From Rhodoplanes sp. (lineage in GTDB: Bacteria > Pseudomonadota > Alphaproteobacteria > Rhizobiales > Xanthobacteraceae), in contig NZ_JACAAX010000007.1 in the NCBI RefSeq assembly GCF_013377085.1, positions 1 through 64,000 of the forward strand: a DNA stretch of 64,000 nt, read 5' to 3'. Every line of letters begins with the position of its first letter. Position 1 is the stretch's first letter. This document shows positions 18,510-28,962 of the stretch, one piece after another. A program made the translations under genes and the position numbers. The notes under the pieces were generated by a model. It worked only from the letters and a program-made list of their open reading frames with translations. It was not told the DNA's origin and did not search any database.

Positions 18510-19316
18510 CTATCGGGCATCAGCTCTGTCCGCGGCGGCCGTCCGGGACCGCGGCGGAACCATGTGCACGACCTTGAAACCCCGCGATTTCAAGGCTCTG
18601 AGGAAAGCGGGCAGCATCTGCACGGTCTGCTGCCTGGTATCGTGGAAAAGTAAAATACCACCATGGGTCGCCTCCAGGCGGGCCATCACCAGGTCGAGCT
18701 GCTGGCCGGGCGCCATGTCGTTCCAGTCGCTCGCCCACAGATCGGCGCCGAACACCGCGATGCCGCGCTGCTCCAGCCGCTGCAGCAGGGCCGGGGTCGC
18801 GGCGAAGCCGGGGAAGCGGAAGAACGGCGTGGTCGGCCGGTCGGTGGGCTGTCCGTGCAGCACCGTCTCGACGGCGGCGAAGCCGTGGTCGATCTCGCGC
18901 TCGGCGGCGGCCGGCGACATGCGGTCGAGCAGCGGGTGGTCGAAGGTGTGGTGGGCCAGCGTGTGGCCGTCGGCGACGATGCGCCGGAGCAGGGCCGGGT
19001 AGGTCTGCGCCTGGCGGCCGAGCACGAAGAAGCTCGCCCGCACGCACTCGCGCGAGAGGGCGTCGAGCACCTTCTCGGTGCGGCCGGCCCGCGGCCCGTC
19101 GTCGAAGGTGAGCACCACCTCCATGTCGGCGAGCGGCAGGGTCTGCGGAAAATGCTTGCGGCCGACGCGCGGATAGGTCGCCGGATCGACGGTGAGGACG
19201 CGGGCGGTGCCGAGCGCATCGGCGCGGCCCGGGCAGGCGTCCGCGGCCTGCGCGATCGCCGGCCGCGACGCGAACGCGCCGGCCAGAAGGAGGAGCACCA
19301 GGACGTGACGAATCAC
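18510..19316 (-). CDS. Polysaccharide deacetylase (NodB homology), short form
   Basis: A 268-aa exported deacetylase. The signal peptide is clear (MIRHVLVLLLLAGAFASRPAIAQA). NodB motifs: LTFDDGPRAGRTEKVLDAL, HHTFDHP, PFFRFPGF and ILLFHD. It is paralogous to the gene at 16859; both begin the mature part with a Cys-Pro-Gly...ADALGT/NALGTSRT... segment. The ribosome site decides the start: GGAGG (19329-19325) lies 2 bases from an ATG at 19322 but 8 bases from a GTG at 19316, so I prefer the GTG. Confidence 0.85.
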   Translation of the reverse strand: MIRHVLVLLLLAGAFASRPAIAQAADACPGRADALGTARVLTVDPATYPRVGRKHFPQTLPLADMEVVLTFDDGPRAGRTEKVLDALSRECVRASFFVLGRQAQTYPALLRRIVADGHTLAHHTFDHPLLDRMSPAAAEREIDHGFAAVETVLHGQPTDRPTTPFFRFPGFAATPALLQRLEQRGIAVFGADLWASDWNDMAPGQQLDLVMARLEATHGGILLFHDTRQQTVQMLPAFLRALKSRGFKVVHMVPPRSRTAAADRADAR

Positions 19317-19528
19317 TCGCATCTCCTCCGCGTCTCGCGGCGTCCGCGTCGCGCCGGATCCCGTGCCGGAACCCGTCCGGGACGTCGCCGCAGCGCCGCT
19401 GTCTTGGCGTCTCGTCGCACCGTCATAATGGCGTCGCGAGGGATTTGCCACCTCTCCAACCCGCGCGTACAAGCCGAACCGGTCGCGCGCCCCGTTTCTG
19501 CGCGTGCGGCGCGATCGCGAGACCCCTG

Positions 19529-20938
19529 ATGCTGGACCAGCCCGAGACGACGACCGAGGCCGGTGCGGCGGCCACATTGCGCGACGAGGACGGCGCCATC
19601 CGCGACGACGTCGTGGCACGGGTGCGCGAGGCGATCGAGAGCGTGGACGCCGCGGCGCTGCACGCCCTCGTCGGCGATCTCCACGAGGCCGATGTCGGCG
19701 ATCTGCTGGAGGCGCTCGATCCCGAGCTGCGGCCGCGCCTGATCGGCCTGATGGGCGCCGATTTCGACTTCACGGCGCTGGTCGAGGTCGACGACACGGT
19801 CCGCGAGGAGATCCTCGACGAGCTGCCGCCGCAGACCGTCGTCGAGGGCGTGCGCGATCTCGACAGCGACGATGCCGTCTACATCCTCGAGGACCTGCCC
19901 GAGAAGGAGCAGGCCGAGATCCTCGAGCAGCTTCCCTCGCTCGACCAGGTCGCGCTGAGGCGCAGCCTGCAGTACCCGGACGACTCCGCCGGGCGGCGCA
20001 TGCAGTCGGAATACGTGGCCGTGCCGCCGACCTGGACGGTCGGCCACACCATCGACTACCTGCGCGAGAACGAGGAGCTGCCCGAACGCTTCTTCGAGCT
20101 CTACGTGGTCGACGGCGACTACAAGCTGCTCGGCGCCGTCGCGCTCGACCTGCTGCTGCGCACGCGGCGGCCGACGCGGGTCTCCGAGCTGATGGACGCC
20201 GGCCGTCGCCGCGTGCTGGCGACGGCCGATCAGGAGGAGGTGGCGCGGCTGTTCGAGCGCTACAATCTGATCGCGCTGCCGGTGGTCGACGAGGCCGACC
20301 GGCTCGCCGGCGTCATCACGGTCGACGACGTGGTCGACGTGATCGAGGAGGAGGCCGAGAAGGACATCAAGGCGCTCGGCGGCGTCACCGGCGACGAGGA
20401 ACTGTCGGACTCGGTCTGGACTATCGCGCGCGGCCGCTTCAACTGGCTCCTGGTCAATCTCGCCACCGCGTTTCTCGCCTCCTCGGTGCTCGGCCTGTTC
20501 GAGGGCGAGCTGCAGAAGATGGTGGCGCTCGCGGTGCTCGCCCCGATCGTCGCCAGCCAGGGCGGCAATGCCGCGACCCAGACCATGACGATCGCGGTGC
20601 GGGCGCTGGCGACCCGCGAGCTGCACGACGGCAACGCCATGCGGATCGTGCTGCGCGAGCTGCTGGTCGGGCTGGTCAACGGCCTCGCCTTCGCGGTCAT
20701 CACCGGCATCGCCGCCGCCGCCTGGTTCCGCACCGCGGATCTCGGCATCGTCATCGGGCTCGCGATGGTCTGCAACCTGGTGGCGGCGGCGCTCGGAGGA
20801 ATTCTCGTGCCGCTTGTCATCGAGCGTTTCCGTCTCGATCCCGCCGTCTCGTCGGGTGTGTTCGTCACGACCATCACGGATGTCGTCGGCTTTTTCTCTT
20901 TCCTCGGCATCGCGAGCCTTTGGTTCGGCCTGCACTGA
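19529..20938 (+). CDS. mgtE: Magnesium transporter MgtE
   Basis: A 469-aa MgtE protein. Order: cytoplasmic N domain of helical repeats (about 25-135, with LLEALDPELRPRLI and YILEDLPEKEQAEILEQL), two CBS domains (about 140-265), then five membrane helices from about 300 (GLVNGLAFAVITGIAAAAW, LAMVCNLVAAALGGILVPL). The pore region with GGNAATQTM and the conserved Asp in TTITDVVGFFSF is present. CBS domains gate the channel according to cytoplasmic Mg. ATG 19529 is chosen because the family starts near here; upstream Arg-rich frame is not conserved. Confidence 0.95.
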   Translation: MLDQPETTTEAGAAATLRDEDGAIRDDVVARVREAIESVDAAALHALVGDLHEADVGDLLEALDPELRPRLIGLMGADFDFTALVEVDDTVREEILDELPPQTVVEGVRDLDSDDAVYILEDLPEKEQAEILEQLPSLDQVALRRSLQYPDDSAGRRMQSEYVAVPPTWTVGHTIDYLRENEELPERFFELYVVDGDYKLLGAVALDLLLRTRRPTRVSELMDAGRRRVLATADQEEVARLFERYNLIALPVVDEADRLAGVITVDDVVDVIEEEAEKDIKALGGVTGDEELSDSVWTIARGRFNWLLVNLATAFLASSVLGLFEGELQKMVALAVLAPIVASQGGNAATQTMTIAVRALATRELHDGNAMRIVLRELLVGLVNGLAFAVITGIAAAAWFRTADLGIVIGLAMVCNLVAAALGGILVPLVIERFRLDPAVSSGVFVTTITDVVGFFSFLGIASLWFGLH

Positions 20939-21062
20939 TCAGAAGAGCTCCGCCGCGGTCATTCCAATCGTCTGAAATGATCACCAATAGGGCCTATGCT
21001 GACTAAGTCTTAACTCGCCGTCTGTTAGGATTGTGGGTCTGAACGACCGCGAAGGTGGTTTT

Positions 21063-23357
21063 ATGGGTTCCGCTGGCGGCAGCGGCGAAAACGTTTCGGA
21101 CCGTTCGAACCAGCGCGCCGCCGGAGAGGCGGAGCGGGGAACGGCGCCACGTGCCTGGGCGCGGGCGGCGCGGCCGGTATCCGGATCCCTTCTGGCGCTG
21201 GCCGCTGCGCTGGCCTGCGGGCTCGTCTCGGTCGGTGCGGTGCTCTATCTGGTCGCCGGGCCCGACGAGAGCGTGGCGATCGAGCGGACGCGGGCCGGCG
21301 TGTCCCGGGCCTTCGGCGAGTTCCGTACCGTGTTCGGCGACCACGCGCTGCGCCGTGCCCAGTCTATTTCGGCGTCCGGGGCTTCCGACGTGCTGCCGCT
21401 CGACATCGAACGGCAGCTCGCGCCGACCGGCCTGCCGCGCTTCCATCACCGCGCCGCCTATCTGATCCGCAACGACGGCTCGCTGGCCGCCTCCTATCCG
21501 TCGGAGCTGCGCCGGGTGCCGGCCGCGCTGACACCCGTGGTCGAGACCTTCCGGGCGGAAACCCGGCCGTCGCGCCCCGGCTCGCGCGCCGAGGTCGCCC
21601 TGGTCGACCGGACCGTGCCGGTCCACACCGAGATCGTCCTCATCGAGCAGCAGCCCGCCGTCGCGGCCGTCGCTCGGGTCGGGCGCGGCACTGCCGGCGG
21701 CACGCCGTCGCTCACGCTGGTGCTGGTGGCCCCGATGGACGAGACCCTGGTCTCCGGGGTGGGCGAGACCGCCGGGGTGCGCAGCCTGCGTTTCGAGACC
21801 GAACCGGGCGCGGTGCGCGGCCCACTGCATTCGCAGACGGATTCGCGCGGCCGCATCATCGGCTGGTTCGGCTGGGAGGCGCCCGTCGAAACCGGCGCAC
21901 CCGGCTGGTTGTGGCTGCTTCCGGCCCTCGGCGGGTTGGCCTTCCTCGGCTTCGCCGGCCTGTCGCTCTATCAGATCCGCCGTGCCGCCGGCGGGCTCGA
22001 GCAGATCGAGGTCGAGCTGCGCCGCATCGCCCAGGAGGACCCTCTTACCGGCATGCCGAACCGGCGCAAGATCATCGCGCTGCTGGGGCACGCCCTGAAG
22101 GCGCGCGAACCGGACCAGAGCGTCGTCTTCGCCTGCATCGACCTCGATTCGTTCAAGGAGGTGAACGAGGTTCTCGGCCACGACATCGGCGACCGGCTGA
22201 TCGCCGAGGCGTCCGATCGGCTGCGTGCCGCGCTGCCGGAGGGCGCCGAGATCGGCCGCATCGACGGCGACGAGTTCGCCGCCGTGATGACGGTGCGGAA
22301 CGGCGCTGCCGCCGTCGAGGCGGCCAACGCCTGCGCCCACAGCCTCGCTGCGCCGTTCCACATCCGCGGACAGCTCGTCCGCGTCACCGCCAGCGTCGGT
22401 CTGGCACTGGCGCCGCGCGACGGCGACAGCCCGCACGAGCTGATCCGCCGCGCCGACCTCGCCGCCCGCGCCGCCAAGAAGGTCGGCCGCGGCCGCGTCC
22501 TCGCCTTCCATCACGGGCTCGAGGAGGAGATCAACGAGCGCCGCTTCATCGAGCAGGAGCTGCGCCGCGCGCTCGCCCAGGGCGGGCTGTCGGTCTACTA
22601 CCAGCCGATCGTCGCCGGCGACGGACTGCGCATGGTCGGCGCCGAGGCGCTGCTGCGCTGGCGCCATGAGCTGCGCGGCAACATCCCGCCGAGCGTCTTC
22701 GTCGCGGTCGCCGAGCAGGCCGGCCTGATGATCGAGCTGGGCGACTTCGTCCTCAAGCGGGCGCTCGCCGACGCCCACGACTGGCCAGAGCTGTTCATCG
22801 CCATCAACCTGTCGCCTATCCAGGTGCGCGACCGCGGGTTGTTGCGCTCGGTGTCGAGCGCGCTCGCCGAGAGCGGGATCGAGCCGTCGCGGGTGGTGCT
22901 GGAGATCACCGAGGGCGTCCTCATCGACAATCCCGAGGAGGCCAAGCAGCGGCTCAAGGAGCTGCGCGCCCTCGGCGTGAAGATCGCGCTCGACGATTTC
23001 GGCTCGGGCTATTCGAGCCTCAGCTATCTGCGCCGGCTGCCGATCGACAAGCTGAAGATCGACCGCGAGTTCGTCGCGCCGCTCGGCCGCTCCGCCAATG
23101 GCGGCGTGATCCTGCAGGCGATCGTCGCGCTCGGGCGCGCGCTGGGCTTGAGCGTGCTGGCCGAGGGCGTCGAGACCGAGGAGCAGCGGCTGTTGCTGCG
23201 GCTCGCCGGCTGCGACGAGATGCAGGGCTTTCTGTTCGCCCGGCCGATGCCGGCCGAGGCCTTCTTGGAGATCACCCGCCGCGGCAGCTCCGGGACTTCG
23301 GACGAGGCCAACGAGAGTGACGAGGGCGACGACCTCGCCAACGGCGTGGATCCTTGA
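21063..23357 (+). CDS. Membrane GGDEF-EAL protein (c-di-GMP turnover)
   Basis: A 764-aa protein. Membrane helices at about 41-65 and 279-302 enclose a periplasmic region of about 210 residues. A GGDEF domain follows (about 325-470) and an EAL domain (about 500-745). The GGDEF signature reads RIDGDEF, so the first Gly is Asp; cyclase activity is doubtful. The EAL domain keeps all catalytic motifs: [40 protein letters not shown] c-di-GMP phosphodiesterase with a regulatory or GTP-binding GGDEF part is most likely. ATG 21063 has GAAGGTGG upstream; a GTG at 21033 in frame is an alternative. Confidence 0.92.
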   Translation: MGSAGGSGENVSDRSNQRAAGEAERGTAPRAWARAARPVSGSLLALAAALACGLVSVGAVLYLVAGPDESVAIERTRAGVSRAFGEFRTVFGDHALRRAQSISASGASDVLPLDIERQLAPTGLPRFHHRAAYLIRNDGSLAASYPSELRRVPAALTPVVETFRAETRPSRPGSRAEVALVDRTVPVHTEIVLIEQQPAVAAVARVGRGTAGGTPSLTLVLVAPMDETLVSGVGETAGVRSLRFETEPGAVRGPLHSQTDSRGRIIGWFGWEAPVETGAPGWLWLLPALGGLAFLGFAGLSLYQIRRAAGGLEQIEVELRRIAQEDPLTGMPNRRKIIALLGHALKAREPDQSVVFACIDLDSFKEVNEVLGHDIGDRLIAEASDRLRAALPEGAEIGRIDGDEFAAVMTVRNGAAAVEAANACAHSLAAPFHIRGQLVRVTASVGLALAPRDGDSPHELIRRADLAARAAKKVGRGRVLAFHHGLEEEINERRFIEQELRRALAQGGLSVYYQPIVAGDGLRMVGAEALLRWRHELRGNIPPSVFVAVAEQAGLMIELGDFVLKRALADAHDWPELFIAINLSPIQVRDRGLLRSVSSALAESGIEPSRVVLEITEGVLIDNPEEAKQRLKELRALGVKIALDDFGSGYSSLSYLRRLPIDKLKIDREFVAPLGRSANGGVILQAIVALGRALGLSVLAEGVETEEQRLLLRLAGCDEMQGFLFARPMPAEAFLEITRRGSSGTSDEANESDEGDDLANGVDP

Positions 23358-23461
23358 CCGGGCCGCGTGTGTTCCCCGACGGCAGGTCGGCTCGCGGTCG
23401 TATCGCACCCCGGCGAGCGGAAGGGTGACGCGGCGCCGGGCGGCGCCGCGCCGCCTCATTC

Positions 23462-25081
23462 TCAGAAGATGTTCAGGAACACGATGTAGAGGGTCGCCGA
23501 CAGCGTGATGGCGGCCGGCAGGGTCAACACCCAGGCGAGCAGCAGGTTGCGCACCGTCGCCATCTGCAGGCCGGAGCCGTTGGCCGCCATCGTTCCGGCG
23601 ACGCCGGAGGACAGCACATGGGTGGTCGACACCGGCAGGCCGAACATGTCGGCTGCCGCGATGGTGCCGGCCGCCACCAGCTCGGCCGAGGCGCCCTGCG
23701 CATAGGTGAGGTGGCTCTTGCCGATCTTCTCGCCGACCGTCACGACGATGCGCTTCCAGCCGATCATGGTGCCGAGCCCGAGCGCGATCGCCACCGCCAC
23801 CTTGACCCAGAGCGGGATGAACTTGGTCGCGTCGTCGAGGGACTTCTTGTAGGCGTTGAGGGTCGCGACCTCCTGCTTGGAGAGATCGTTCTCCTTGTCC
23901 TTCATCAGGAACCGGATCGCCTCCGAGGCCAGATACATGTCGTTGCGGGTGTTGCCGACCGCCTCGGCCGGCACCTTGGCGATCGAGCCGTAGGTCTCCA
24001 CCTGCTGGCTGATCTCGCGCACCAGCACGGCGAGCGATGGATAGGTACCCTCGTTGATCTTGCGCTGGGCGACGAAGAGCGTCACGGCCGGGCGCGGATT
24101 GCCGAGAACGCTGTGGCCGGCCGCCTTGGACTGGATGACGGCCGCAGCCGCCGCCGAGGTGGTGCGGAACTCGACCATCTGGCTCGCCGGCATGGCGCGG
24201 TTGAGCGCGTAGGCGGTCGGGATCGTGCCGATCAGGATCAGCATGATCAGGCCCATGCCCTTCTGCCCGTCGTTGGAGCCGTGCGCGAAGCTCACCCCGG
24301 TGCAGGTGAAGATCAGGATGCCGCGGATCCACCAGGGCGGCGGGGCGGCGCCCTTCGGCTCGGCATAGAGGCTCGGGTTGCGGACGACGAATTTGAGGAC
24401 CAGCAGCAGCAGCCCCGCCATGACGAAGCCGAACAGCGGCGACAGCAGCAGCGACCAGCCGATCTCGGTCGCCTTGGTCCAGTCGACCCCCGAGGTGCCG
24501 TCCTGGCCGCGGGCCAGCGCATTGGCGATGCCGACCCCGATGATCGAGCCGATCAGGGTGTGCGAGCTCGATGCCGGCAGGCCGAGCCACCAGGTTCCGA
24601 GGTTCCAGATGATGGCGGCGATCAACAGGGCGAACACCATGGCGAAGCCGGCGCTGCTGCCGACCTGCAGGATCAGCTCGACCGGCAACAGCGACACGAT
24701 GCCGAAGGCCACGGCGCCGGACGACAGCAGCACGCCGAGAAAGTTGAAGGCGCCCGACCACACGACCGCGACGTTTGCCGGCATCGAATGCGTGTAGATC
24801 ACGGTCGCCACCGCATTGGCGGTGTCGTGGAAGCCGTTGACGAACTCGAAGCCGAGGGCGATCAGCAGGGCGACGATGAGCAGCAGATAGGGCAGGTAGG
24901 TGGTGGTTTGGGTGCCGGACTCGCCGACGTCGACATAAAGGCTGTAGGCGACGAACAGGAGGCCGGCCGCGAGCGCCCCGAAGAACAGGATCGCCGTGAG
25001 CGGGTTGAAGCCGCTGTCCAGCTTCGGCTTGACGGTGGTTTTCGGGAGGTCGGATGTACCCGAGAGTGCGAGATCGGCCAT
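23462..25081 (-). CDS. pit: Inorganic phosphate permease, Pit family
   Basis: A 539-aa membrane protein with about 10-12 helices. The two inverted signature motifs of PiT carriers are present: GFEFVNGFHDTANAVAT near the N-terminus and FAHGSNDGQKGMG in the middle; GLPASSSHTLIG and GLPVSTTHVLSS follow each. It carries Pi (as metal-phosphate) with proton or sodium drive. A cytoplasmic loop of about 110 residues (roughly 310-420) is longer than in E. coli PitA but common in alphaproteobacteria. ATG 25081 has AGAGGA upstream. Confidence 0.92.
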   Translation of the reverse strand: MADLALSGTSDLPKTTVKPKLDSGFNPLTAILFFGALAAGLLFVAYSLYVDVGESGTQTTTYLPYLLLIVALLIALGFEFVNGFHDTANAVATVIYTHSMPANVAVVWSGAFNFLGVLLSSGAVAFGIVSLLPVELILQVGSSAGFAMVFALLIAAIIWNLGTWWLGLPASSSHTLIGSIIGVGIANALARGQDGTSGVDWTKATEIGWSLLLSPLFGFVMAGLLLLVLKFVVRNPSLYAEPKGAAPPPWWIRGILIFTCTGVSFAHGSNDGQKGMGLIMLILIGTIPTAYALNRAMPASQMVEFRTTSAAAAAVIQSKAAGHSVLGNPRPAVTLFVAQRKINEGTYPSLAVLVREISQQVETYGSIAKVPAEAVGNTRNDMYLASEAIRFLMKDKENDLSKQEVATLNAYKKSLDDATKFIPLWVKVAVAIALGLGTMIGWKRIVVTVGEKIGKSHLTYAQGASAELVAAGTIAAADMFGLPVSTTHVLSSGVAGTMAANGSGLQMATVRNLLLAWVLTLPAAITLSATLYIVFLNIF

Positions 25082-25338
25082 GTCGGTCCTCTGCTGCAGA
25101 ATGGTTAACCCATTCTGGCGGGATCGCTTTGCACTTCCGTGACAGTCCGTTTTTCGGTGATATCCGCTTGGCGATGTCACGATGCTACCGGCAAGGGGCT
25201 TTGCGGCTGCGCGCCGATCTGCTCTCCTTCGCCCAAGGGGAAGCGCCGGCTTCCCCCCGGCCGCGACGCCGTCGCCAGGGGTCGTCCCGGGACGGTGCCC
25301 CGACGACGGCCGGTCGCTGACATCCAGGGAGTGAAAGC
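25082..25338. other. Divergent gap between pit and aldo/keto reductase
   Basis: Nothing definite. Positions 25090-25160 are less GC-rich and could hold both promoters; 25200-25330 is GC-rich without repeats I can define. Confidence 0.35.
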
Positions 25339-26163
25339 ATGCAGGTCGTCGAAGCCAACGGGGCGCGCATTCCAGCCATCGGGCTCGGGACCATGACGCT
25401 CAAGGGCGATGTCTGTGTCGAGATCGTCTCCGCCGCGCTCGGATTGGGCTATCGGCACCTCGACACGGCGCAGATGTACGGCAACGAGGCGGAGGTCGGG
25501 CAGGGCCTGAAGGCCTCCGGGCTGAAGCGCGAGGACGTCTTTCTCACCACCAAGGTCTGGCACAGCAATCTCGCTCCCGGCGATTTCGAGCGCTCGTTCG
25601 ACGAGAGCCTGAAGAAGCTCGACCAGTCCTATGTCGACCTCCTGCTGATCCACTGGCCGAACGCCAATGTGTCGCTCGCCGGCACCATGGCGTCGCTGTG
25701 CAAGGCGGCGGCCGACCGGCGCGCCCGCCATGTCGGCATCGCCAACTTCACCATGCCGATGATCGAGGAGGCGGTGCGGCTCGCGACCGTGCCGCTGGTC
25801 ACCAACCAGATCGAGGTGCACCCCTATATCGACCAGCGCCGCGTGATCGACACCTGTCGCAGGCACGGACTGGCGGTGACGGCCTATTGCCCGCTGGCGC
25901 GCGGCGGCGTCCCGTCGGACGAGACGCTGCAGCGGATCGGCGCGGCGCACGGCAAGAGCGCCTCGCAGGTGGCGCTGCGCTGGCTGGTGCAGCAGGGGAT
26001 CATCCCGATCCCGCGCACCGCGAGCCGGGCGCGGCTGCCCGAGAACCTCGCGGTGTTCGATTTCACCCTGAGCGACGGCGAGATGGCCGAGATCGCCGCG
26101 CTGCGCAAGCCGAACGGCCGTCTGGTGAGCCCGCCCCATGCGCCTCAATGGGATGCCGCCTGA
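25339..26163 (+). CDS. Aldo/keto reductase, copy 1
   Basis: A 274-aa NADPH-dependent aldo/keto reductase, DkgA/B-like in length. The catalytic tetrad is visible: Asp in YRHLDTAQMYGNE, Tyr in the same segment, Lys in LTTKVWH, His in LLIHWPN. The cofactor part IPIPRTAS lies near residue 220. Substrate unknown. The next gene is a close relative in tandem on the same strand 78 bases on, so the pair probably arose by duplication. Confidence 0.9.
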   Translation: MQVVEANGARIPAIGLGTMTLKGDVCVEIVSAALGLGYRHLDTAQMYGNEAEVGQGLKASGLKREDVFLTTKVWHSNLAPGDFERSFDESLKKLDQSYVDLLLIHWPNANVSLAGTMASLCKAAADRRARHVGIANFTMPMIEEAVRLATVPLVTNQIEVHPYIDQRRVIDTCRRHGLAVTAYCPLARGGVPSDETLQRIGAAHGKSASQVALRWLVQQGIIPIPRTASRARLPENLAVFDFTLSDGEMAEIAALRKPNGRLVSPPHAPQWDAA

Positions 26164-26241
26164 TCGGCGCGCCCAGGACGTTCGCGGCGGGTGCACCAGC
26201 GGATCCTGGCGCAGGTGGCCTCGCCGGAAGGAAGGTACGGA

Positions 26242-27060
26242 ATGGAGTTCGTCTCTGCCAACGGGGCCACCATCCCGGCCGTCGGTCTCGGCACCTGGGA
26301 GCTGAAGGGCCGAAGCTGCGCACGCACGGTCGAGCAGGCCCTGCGGGCCGGCTACAAGCTGATCGACACGGCCGAGGTCTACGAGAACGAGCGCGAGGTC
26401 GGCGACGGCATCCGCTCTTCCGGGCTGCGTCGCGCCGAGGTCTTCGTCACCACCAAGATCTGGCCCGATCATCTCGCTCCGCGCGAGCTGGAGCGCGCCA
26501 CCAAGGCGAGCCTGGCGCGGCTGCGCCTGTCCGAGGTCGACCTCCTGCTGGTGCACTGGCCGAACCCGCGCATCTCGCTCGCCGAGACCATCGGGGCGCT
26601 GTGCAAGATGAAGCAGGTCGGCTTCGCCCGGAACATCGGCGTGTCGAACTTCACGGTGGCGCTGCTCGACGAGGCCGTGAAGCACGCGAGCGAACCGCTG
26701 GTCGTCAACCAGATCGAATGGCACCCGCATCTCGACCAGTCCAAGGTGGTGGCCGCCTGCCGGCGCCACGACATGGCCGTCGTCGCCTACAGCCCGATGG
26801 GGCGCGGCGCCGTCTTGTCCGATCAGGTGATGCGCGACGTCGCGGCGGCGCACGGCAAGTCGCCCGCCCAGGTGAGCCTGCGCTTCATCGTCCAGGAGGG
26901 CGGCGTCGTCATCCCGCGCACGGCCCGGCTCGACCGGCTGACCGAGAACCTGGACATCTTCGACTTTGTCCTGACGGACGACGAGATGGCGGCGATTCGC
27001 GCGCTCGCCCGTCCGGGCGGCCGCATCGTCGACTGGAGCGGGGCGCCGAAATGGGACTGA
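26242..27060 (+). CDS. Aldo/keto reductase, copy 2
   Basis: A 272-aa paralogue of the preceding reductase, with tetrad residues in [22 protein letters not shown] and LLVHWPN, and VIPRTARLD for NADPH binding. ATG 26242 follows a good GGAAGGAAGG ribosome site. The N-terminal [21 protein letters not shown] matches copy 1 (VVEANGARIPAIGLGTMTLKG). Confidence 0.9.
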   Translation: MEFVSANGATIPAVGLGTWELKGRSCARTVEQALRAGYKLIDTAEVYENEREVGDGIRSSGLRRAEVFVTTKIWPDHLAPRELERATKASLARLRLSEVDLLLVHWPNPRISLAETIGALCKMKQVGFARNIGVSNFTVALLDEAVKHASEPLVVNQIEWHPHLDQSKVVAACRRHDMAVVAYSPMGRGAVLSDQVMRDVAAAHGKSPAQVSLRFIVQEGGVVIPRTARLDRLTENLDIFDFVLTDDEMAAIRALARPGGRIVDWSGAPKWD

Positions 27061-27150
27061 TGGCGTCCGGCCGGGACGACGCGGGCGGTGCGAGCAGACA
27101 AACGCCAGCGTGGAGCCGAGCCGTGAAGACCCTGATCGCGGTCTCGATCC

Positions 27151-27253
27151 CTCCGGGCCTCATGGTGAGGAGCGCTCCCCAGGAGCGCGTCTCGAACTAT
27201 GGGGCCGCCCCCGCCCTTCGAGACGCGGCCTGCGGCCGCTCCTCAGGACGAGG
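27151..27253. repeat. Dispersed repeat, CTCATGGTGAGGAGCGC family
   Basis: A palindrome-like element: CTCATGGTGAGGAGCGCTC near the left end and GCTCCTCAGGACGAGG near the right, with GCGTCTCGAACTATGG and CTTCGAGACGCGGCC as inner arms. It matches the style of a repeat common in Bradyrhizobium-like genomes (recollection, not a search). It lies just before queC. Confidence 0.75.
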
Positions 27254-27286
27254 GCGGTGGCCGGCGGCGGGATCGCGGCCGAGCCG

Positions 27287-27994
27287 ATGACCGGGACCGA
27301 CGAGACCGCCCTGGTGCTGTTCTCCGGCGGGCAGGATTCGACCGTCTGCCTCGCCTGGGCGCTGGCGCGCTTTTCGCGGGTCGAGACCATCGGCTTCGCC
27401 TATGGCCAGCGCCACGCCGTCGAGCTCGATGTCCGCCCGCGCGTGCGCGAAAAGATTGCGGCGCTCGACCCCGTTTGGGCCGAGCGGCTCGGCGAGGACC
27501 ACATGGTCCCGCTCGACGGGCTCGCCGCCATCTCGGAGACGGCGCTGACCCGCGAGACCGCGATCGAGATTTCCACCGACGGCCTGCCGACCACCTTCGT
27601 GCCCGGCCGCAACCTGGTGTTCCTCGCCTTCGCGGGGGCGCTGGCCTATCGGCGGGGCGCCCGCCACCTCGTCGCCGGCATGTGCGAGACCGACTATTCG
27701 GGCTATCCGGACTGCCGCGACGACACCATCAAGGCCATGCAGCTCGCGCTCAATCTGGGGATGGCGCGCCGCTTCGTCCTCCACACCCCGCTGATGTGGA
27801 TCGACAAGGCCGCGACCTTCGCGCTGGCCGAGCAACTCGGCGGGCAGCCCTTCGTCGACGTGCTTCTCGAAGACACCCACACCTGCTATGTCGGCGACCG
27901 CTCGGTCCGCCACCCCTGGGGCTATGGCTGCGGCACCTGCCCGGCCTGCCGGTTGCGGGCCGATGGTTTCGAAAGATGGATGTCCAGCCGTTGA
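27287..27994 (+). CDS. queC: 7-cyano-7-deazaguanine synthase
   Basis: A 235-aa QueC, which converts 7-carboxy-7-deazaguanine to preQ0 with ATP and ammonia in queuosine biosynthesis. Seen: the PP-loop [31 protein letters not shown], and the zinc cysteines in DTHTCYVG and [15 protein letters not shown] 27287 precedes the conserved core by 6-8 residues; the longer frame from 27110 reads through a repeat. The next gene overlaps it by 19 bases and is a queuosine-precursor transporter, giving a salvage/synthesis pair. Confidence 0.95.
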   Translation: MTGTDETALVLFSGGQDSTVCLAWALARFSRVETIGFAYGQRHAVELDVRPRVREKIAALDPVWAERLGEDHMVPLDGLAAISETALTRETAIEISTDGLPTTFVPGRNLVFLAFAGALAYRRGARHLVAGMCETDYSGYPDCRDDTIKAMQLALNLGMARRFVLHTPLMWIDKAATFALAEQLGGQPFVDVLLEDTHTCYVGDRSVRHPWGYGCGTCPACRLRADGFERWMSSR

Positions 27995-28563
27995 CGCCGT
28001 TCACCCCCGATCTCCGCCGCCGTACCGAAGGCCTTGTCTTCCTTGCGCTCTTCGCGTTGACGATTCCGCTCGCCAACTGGCTGATCCAGCACGCCGGAAC
28101 GACCTGCGTGCCGCACGGGCCGTGCCTGGTGCCGGTGCTGCCGGGCCTTTCCGCGCCCTCCGGCGTGCTGATGGTCGGCGTCGCCCTGGTGCTGCGCGAC
28201 CTCGTCCAGCGCCGCCTCGGCGTCCTCGTCTCGGTCGTCGCCGTGCTGATCGGGGCGCTGCTGTCGGCCCTGCTGGCGCCGCCCGCCCTGGTGATCGCCT
28301 CGGCCGCGGCGTTCCTCGTCTCCGAGATGGCCGACCTCGCCGTCTACACGCCGCTCGCGCGGCGCCGCATGGTCACGGCCGTGATCGCCTCCGGCCTCGT
28401 CGGCCTCGTCGTCGACTCGCTCCTGTTCCTCTGGCTCGCCTTCGGCTCGCTCGATTTCCTGGCCGGCCAGGTGGTCGGCAAGGCCTGGATGGTGCTGCTG
28501 TCGATCCCGTTCGTGATCTGGCTGCGCCGGCGCGACGAGCGCCTCGGCCTCTCGCCGGCGTGA
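27976..28563 (+). CDS. yhhQ: VUT family queuosine-precursor transporter (YhhQ-like)
   Basis: A 195-aa membrane protein with about six helices. Seen: [31 protein letters not shown] and [18 protein letters not shown], in the order of the Vut_1/DUF165 family, whose members import preQ0/preQ1. ATG 27976 lies inside the end of queC, with GAAAG just upstream. Coupling to queC supports a queuosine role. Confidence 0.88.
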   Translation: MDVQPLTPFTPDLRRRTEGLVFLALFALTIPLANWLIQHAGTTCVPHGPCLVPVLPGLSAPSGVLMVGVALVLRDLVQRRLGVLVSVVAVLIGALLSALLAPPALVIASAAAFLVSEMADLAVYTPLARRRMVTAVIASGLVGLVVDSLLFLWLAFGSLDFLAGQVVGKAWMVLLSIPFVIWLRRRDERLGLSPA

Positions 28564-28575
28564 GGCTTCCGGCCG

Positions 28576-28684
28576 CCATTCCGGGGCGCACCACCCGGAT
28601 CGGCGCTACGCGCCGTCCGAGTGCAGGCTCCGGTGCGAACCCGGAATCCAGCGGCAGGCTCCGGGATCGCGTCTGGATTCCGGC
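28576..28684. repeat. Fragment of the TCATTCCGGG-type repeat
   Basis: CCATTCCGGGGCG at the left, ACCCGGAATCCAG and GTCTGGATTCCGG inside. Its right end joins directly to the broken rraA-like sequence at 28685. Confidence 0.75.
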
Positions 28685-28915
28685 TGCGGCGGCGTCGCCA
28701 TCTTCCCGGACGACGTCATCGTGGTGGACGAGGACGGCGCCGTGGTGATCCCCAAGGAGCTGGTCGAGCTCGTCGCCCACGAGGGCGCCGAGCACGAGCT
28801 CCACGAGAGCTGGGTGTTCACCGAGGTGGAGCGCGGCGTGCGGCTGCCGGGCCTCTCTCCGCCCGACGGCGAGGCCGAGGCCCGCTACGGCGCCTGGCGA
28901 TCGCGCGCCTGCTGA
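28685..28915 (+). pseudogene. Remnant of an RraA-like gene (3' end only)
   Basis: The frame reads CGGVAIFPDDVIVVDEDGAVVIP, then LVELVAHEGAEHELHESWVFTEV, RGVRLPGLSPP and ARYGAWRSR before the stop at 28915. This is the C-terminal third of the RraA/4-hydroxy-4-methyl-2-oxoglutarate aldolase-like family. Everything 5' of it is missing; the sequence before 28685 is a dispersed repeat. A GTG at 28721 could start a 64-aa peptide, but that would lack the active site. I read it as a decayed or recombined gene. Confidence 0.75.
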
Positions 28916-28962
28916 ACGATCACGCGGCCGGCCGGCCGGCGGCGCCGAGCGAGGAGGGGGCC

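Noticed and set aside
21003-24761. A 1252-codon open frame on the minus strand across the GGDEF-EAL and pit genes
   Set aside because: It lies opposite recognised genes, has Arg/Gly/Pro-biased composition and no domain; long antisense frames are expected at this GC content.
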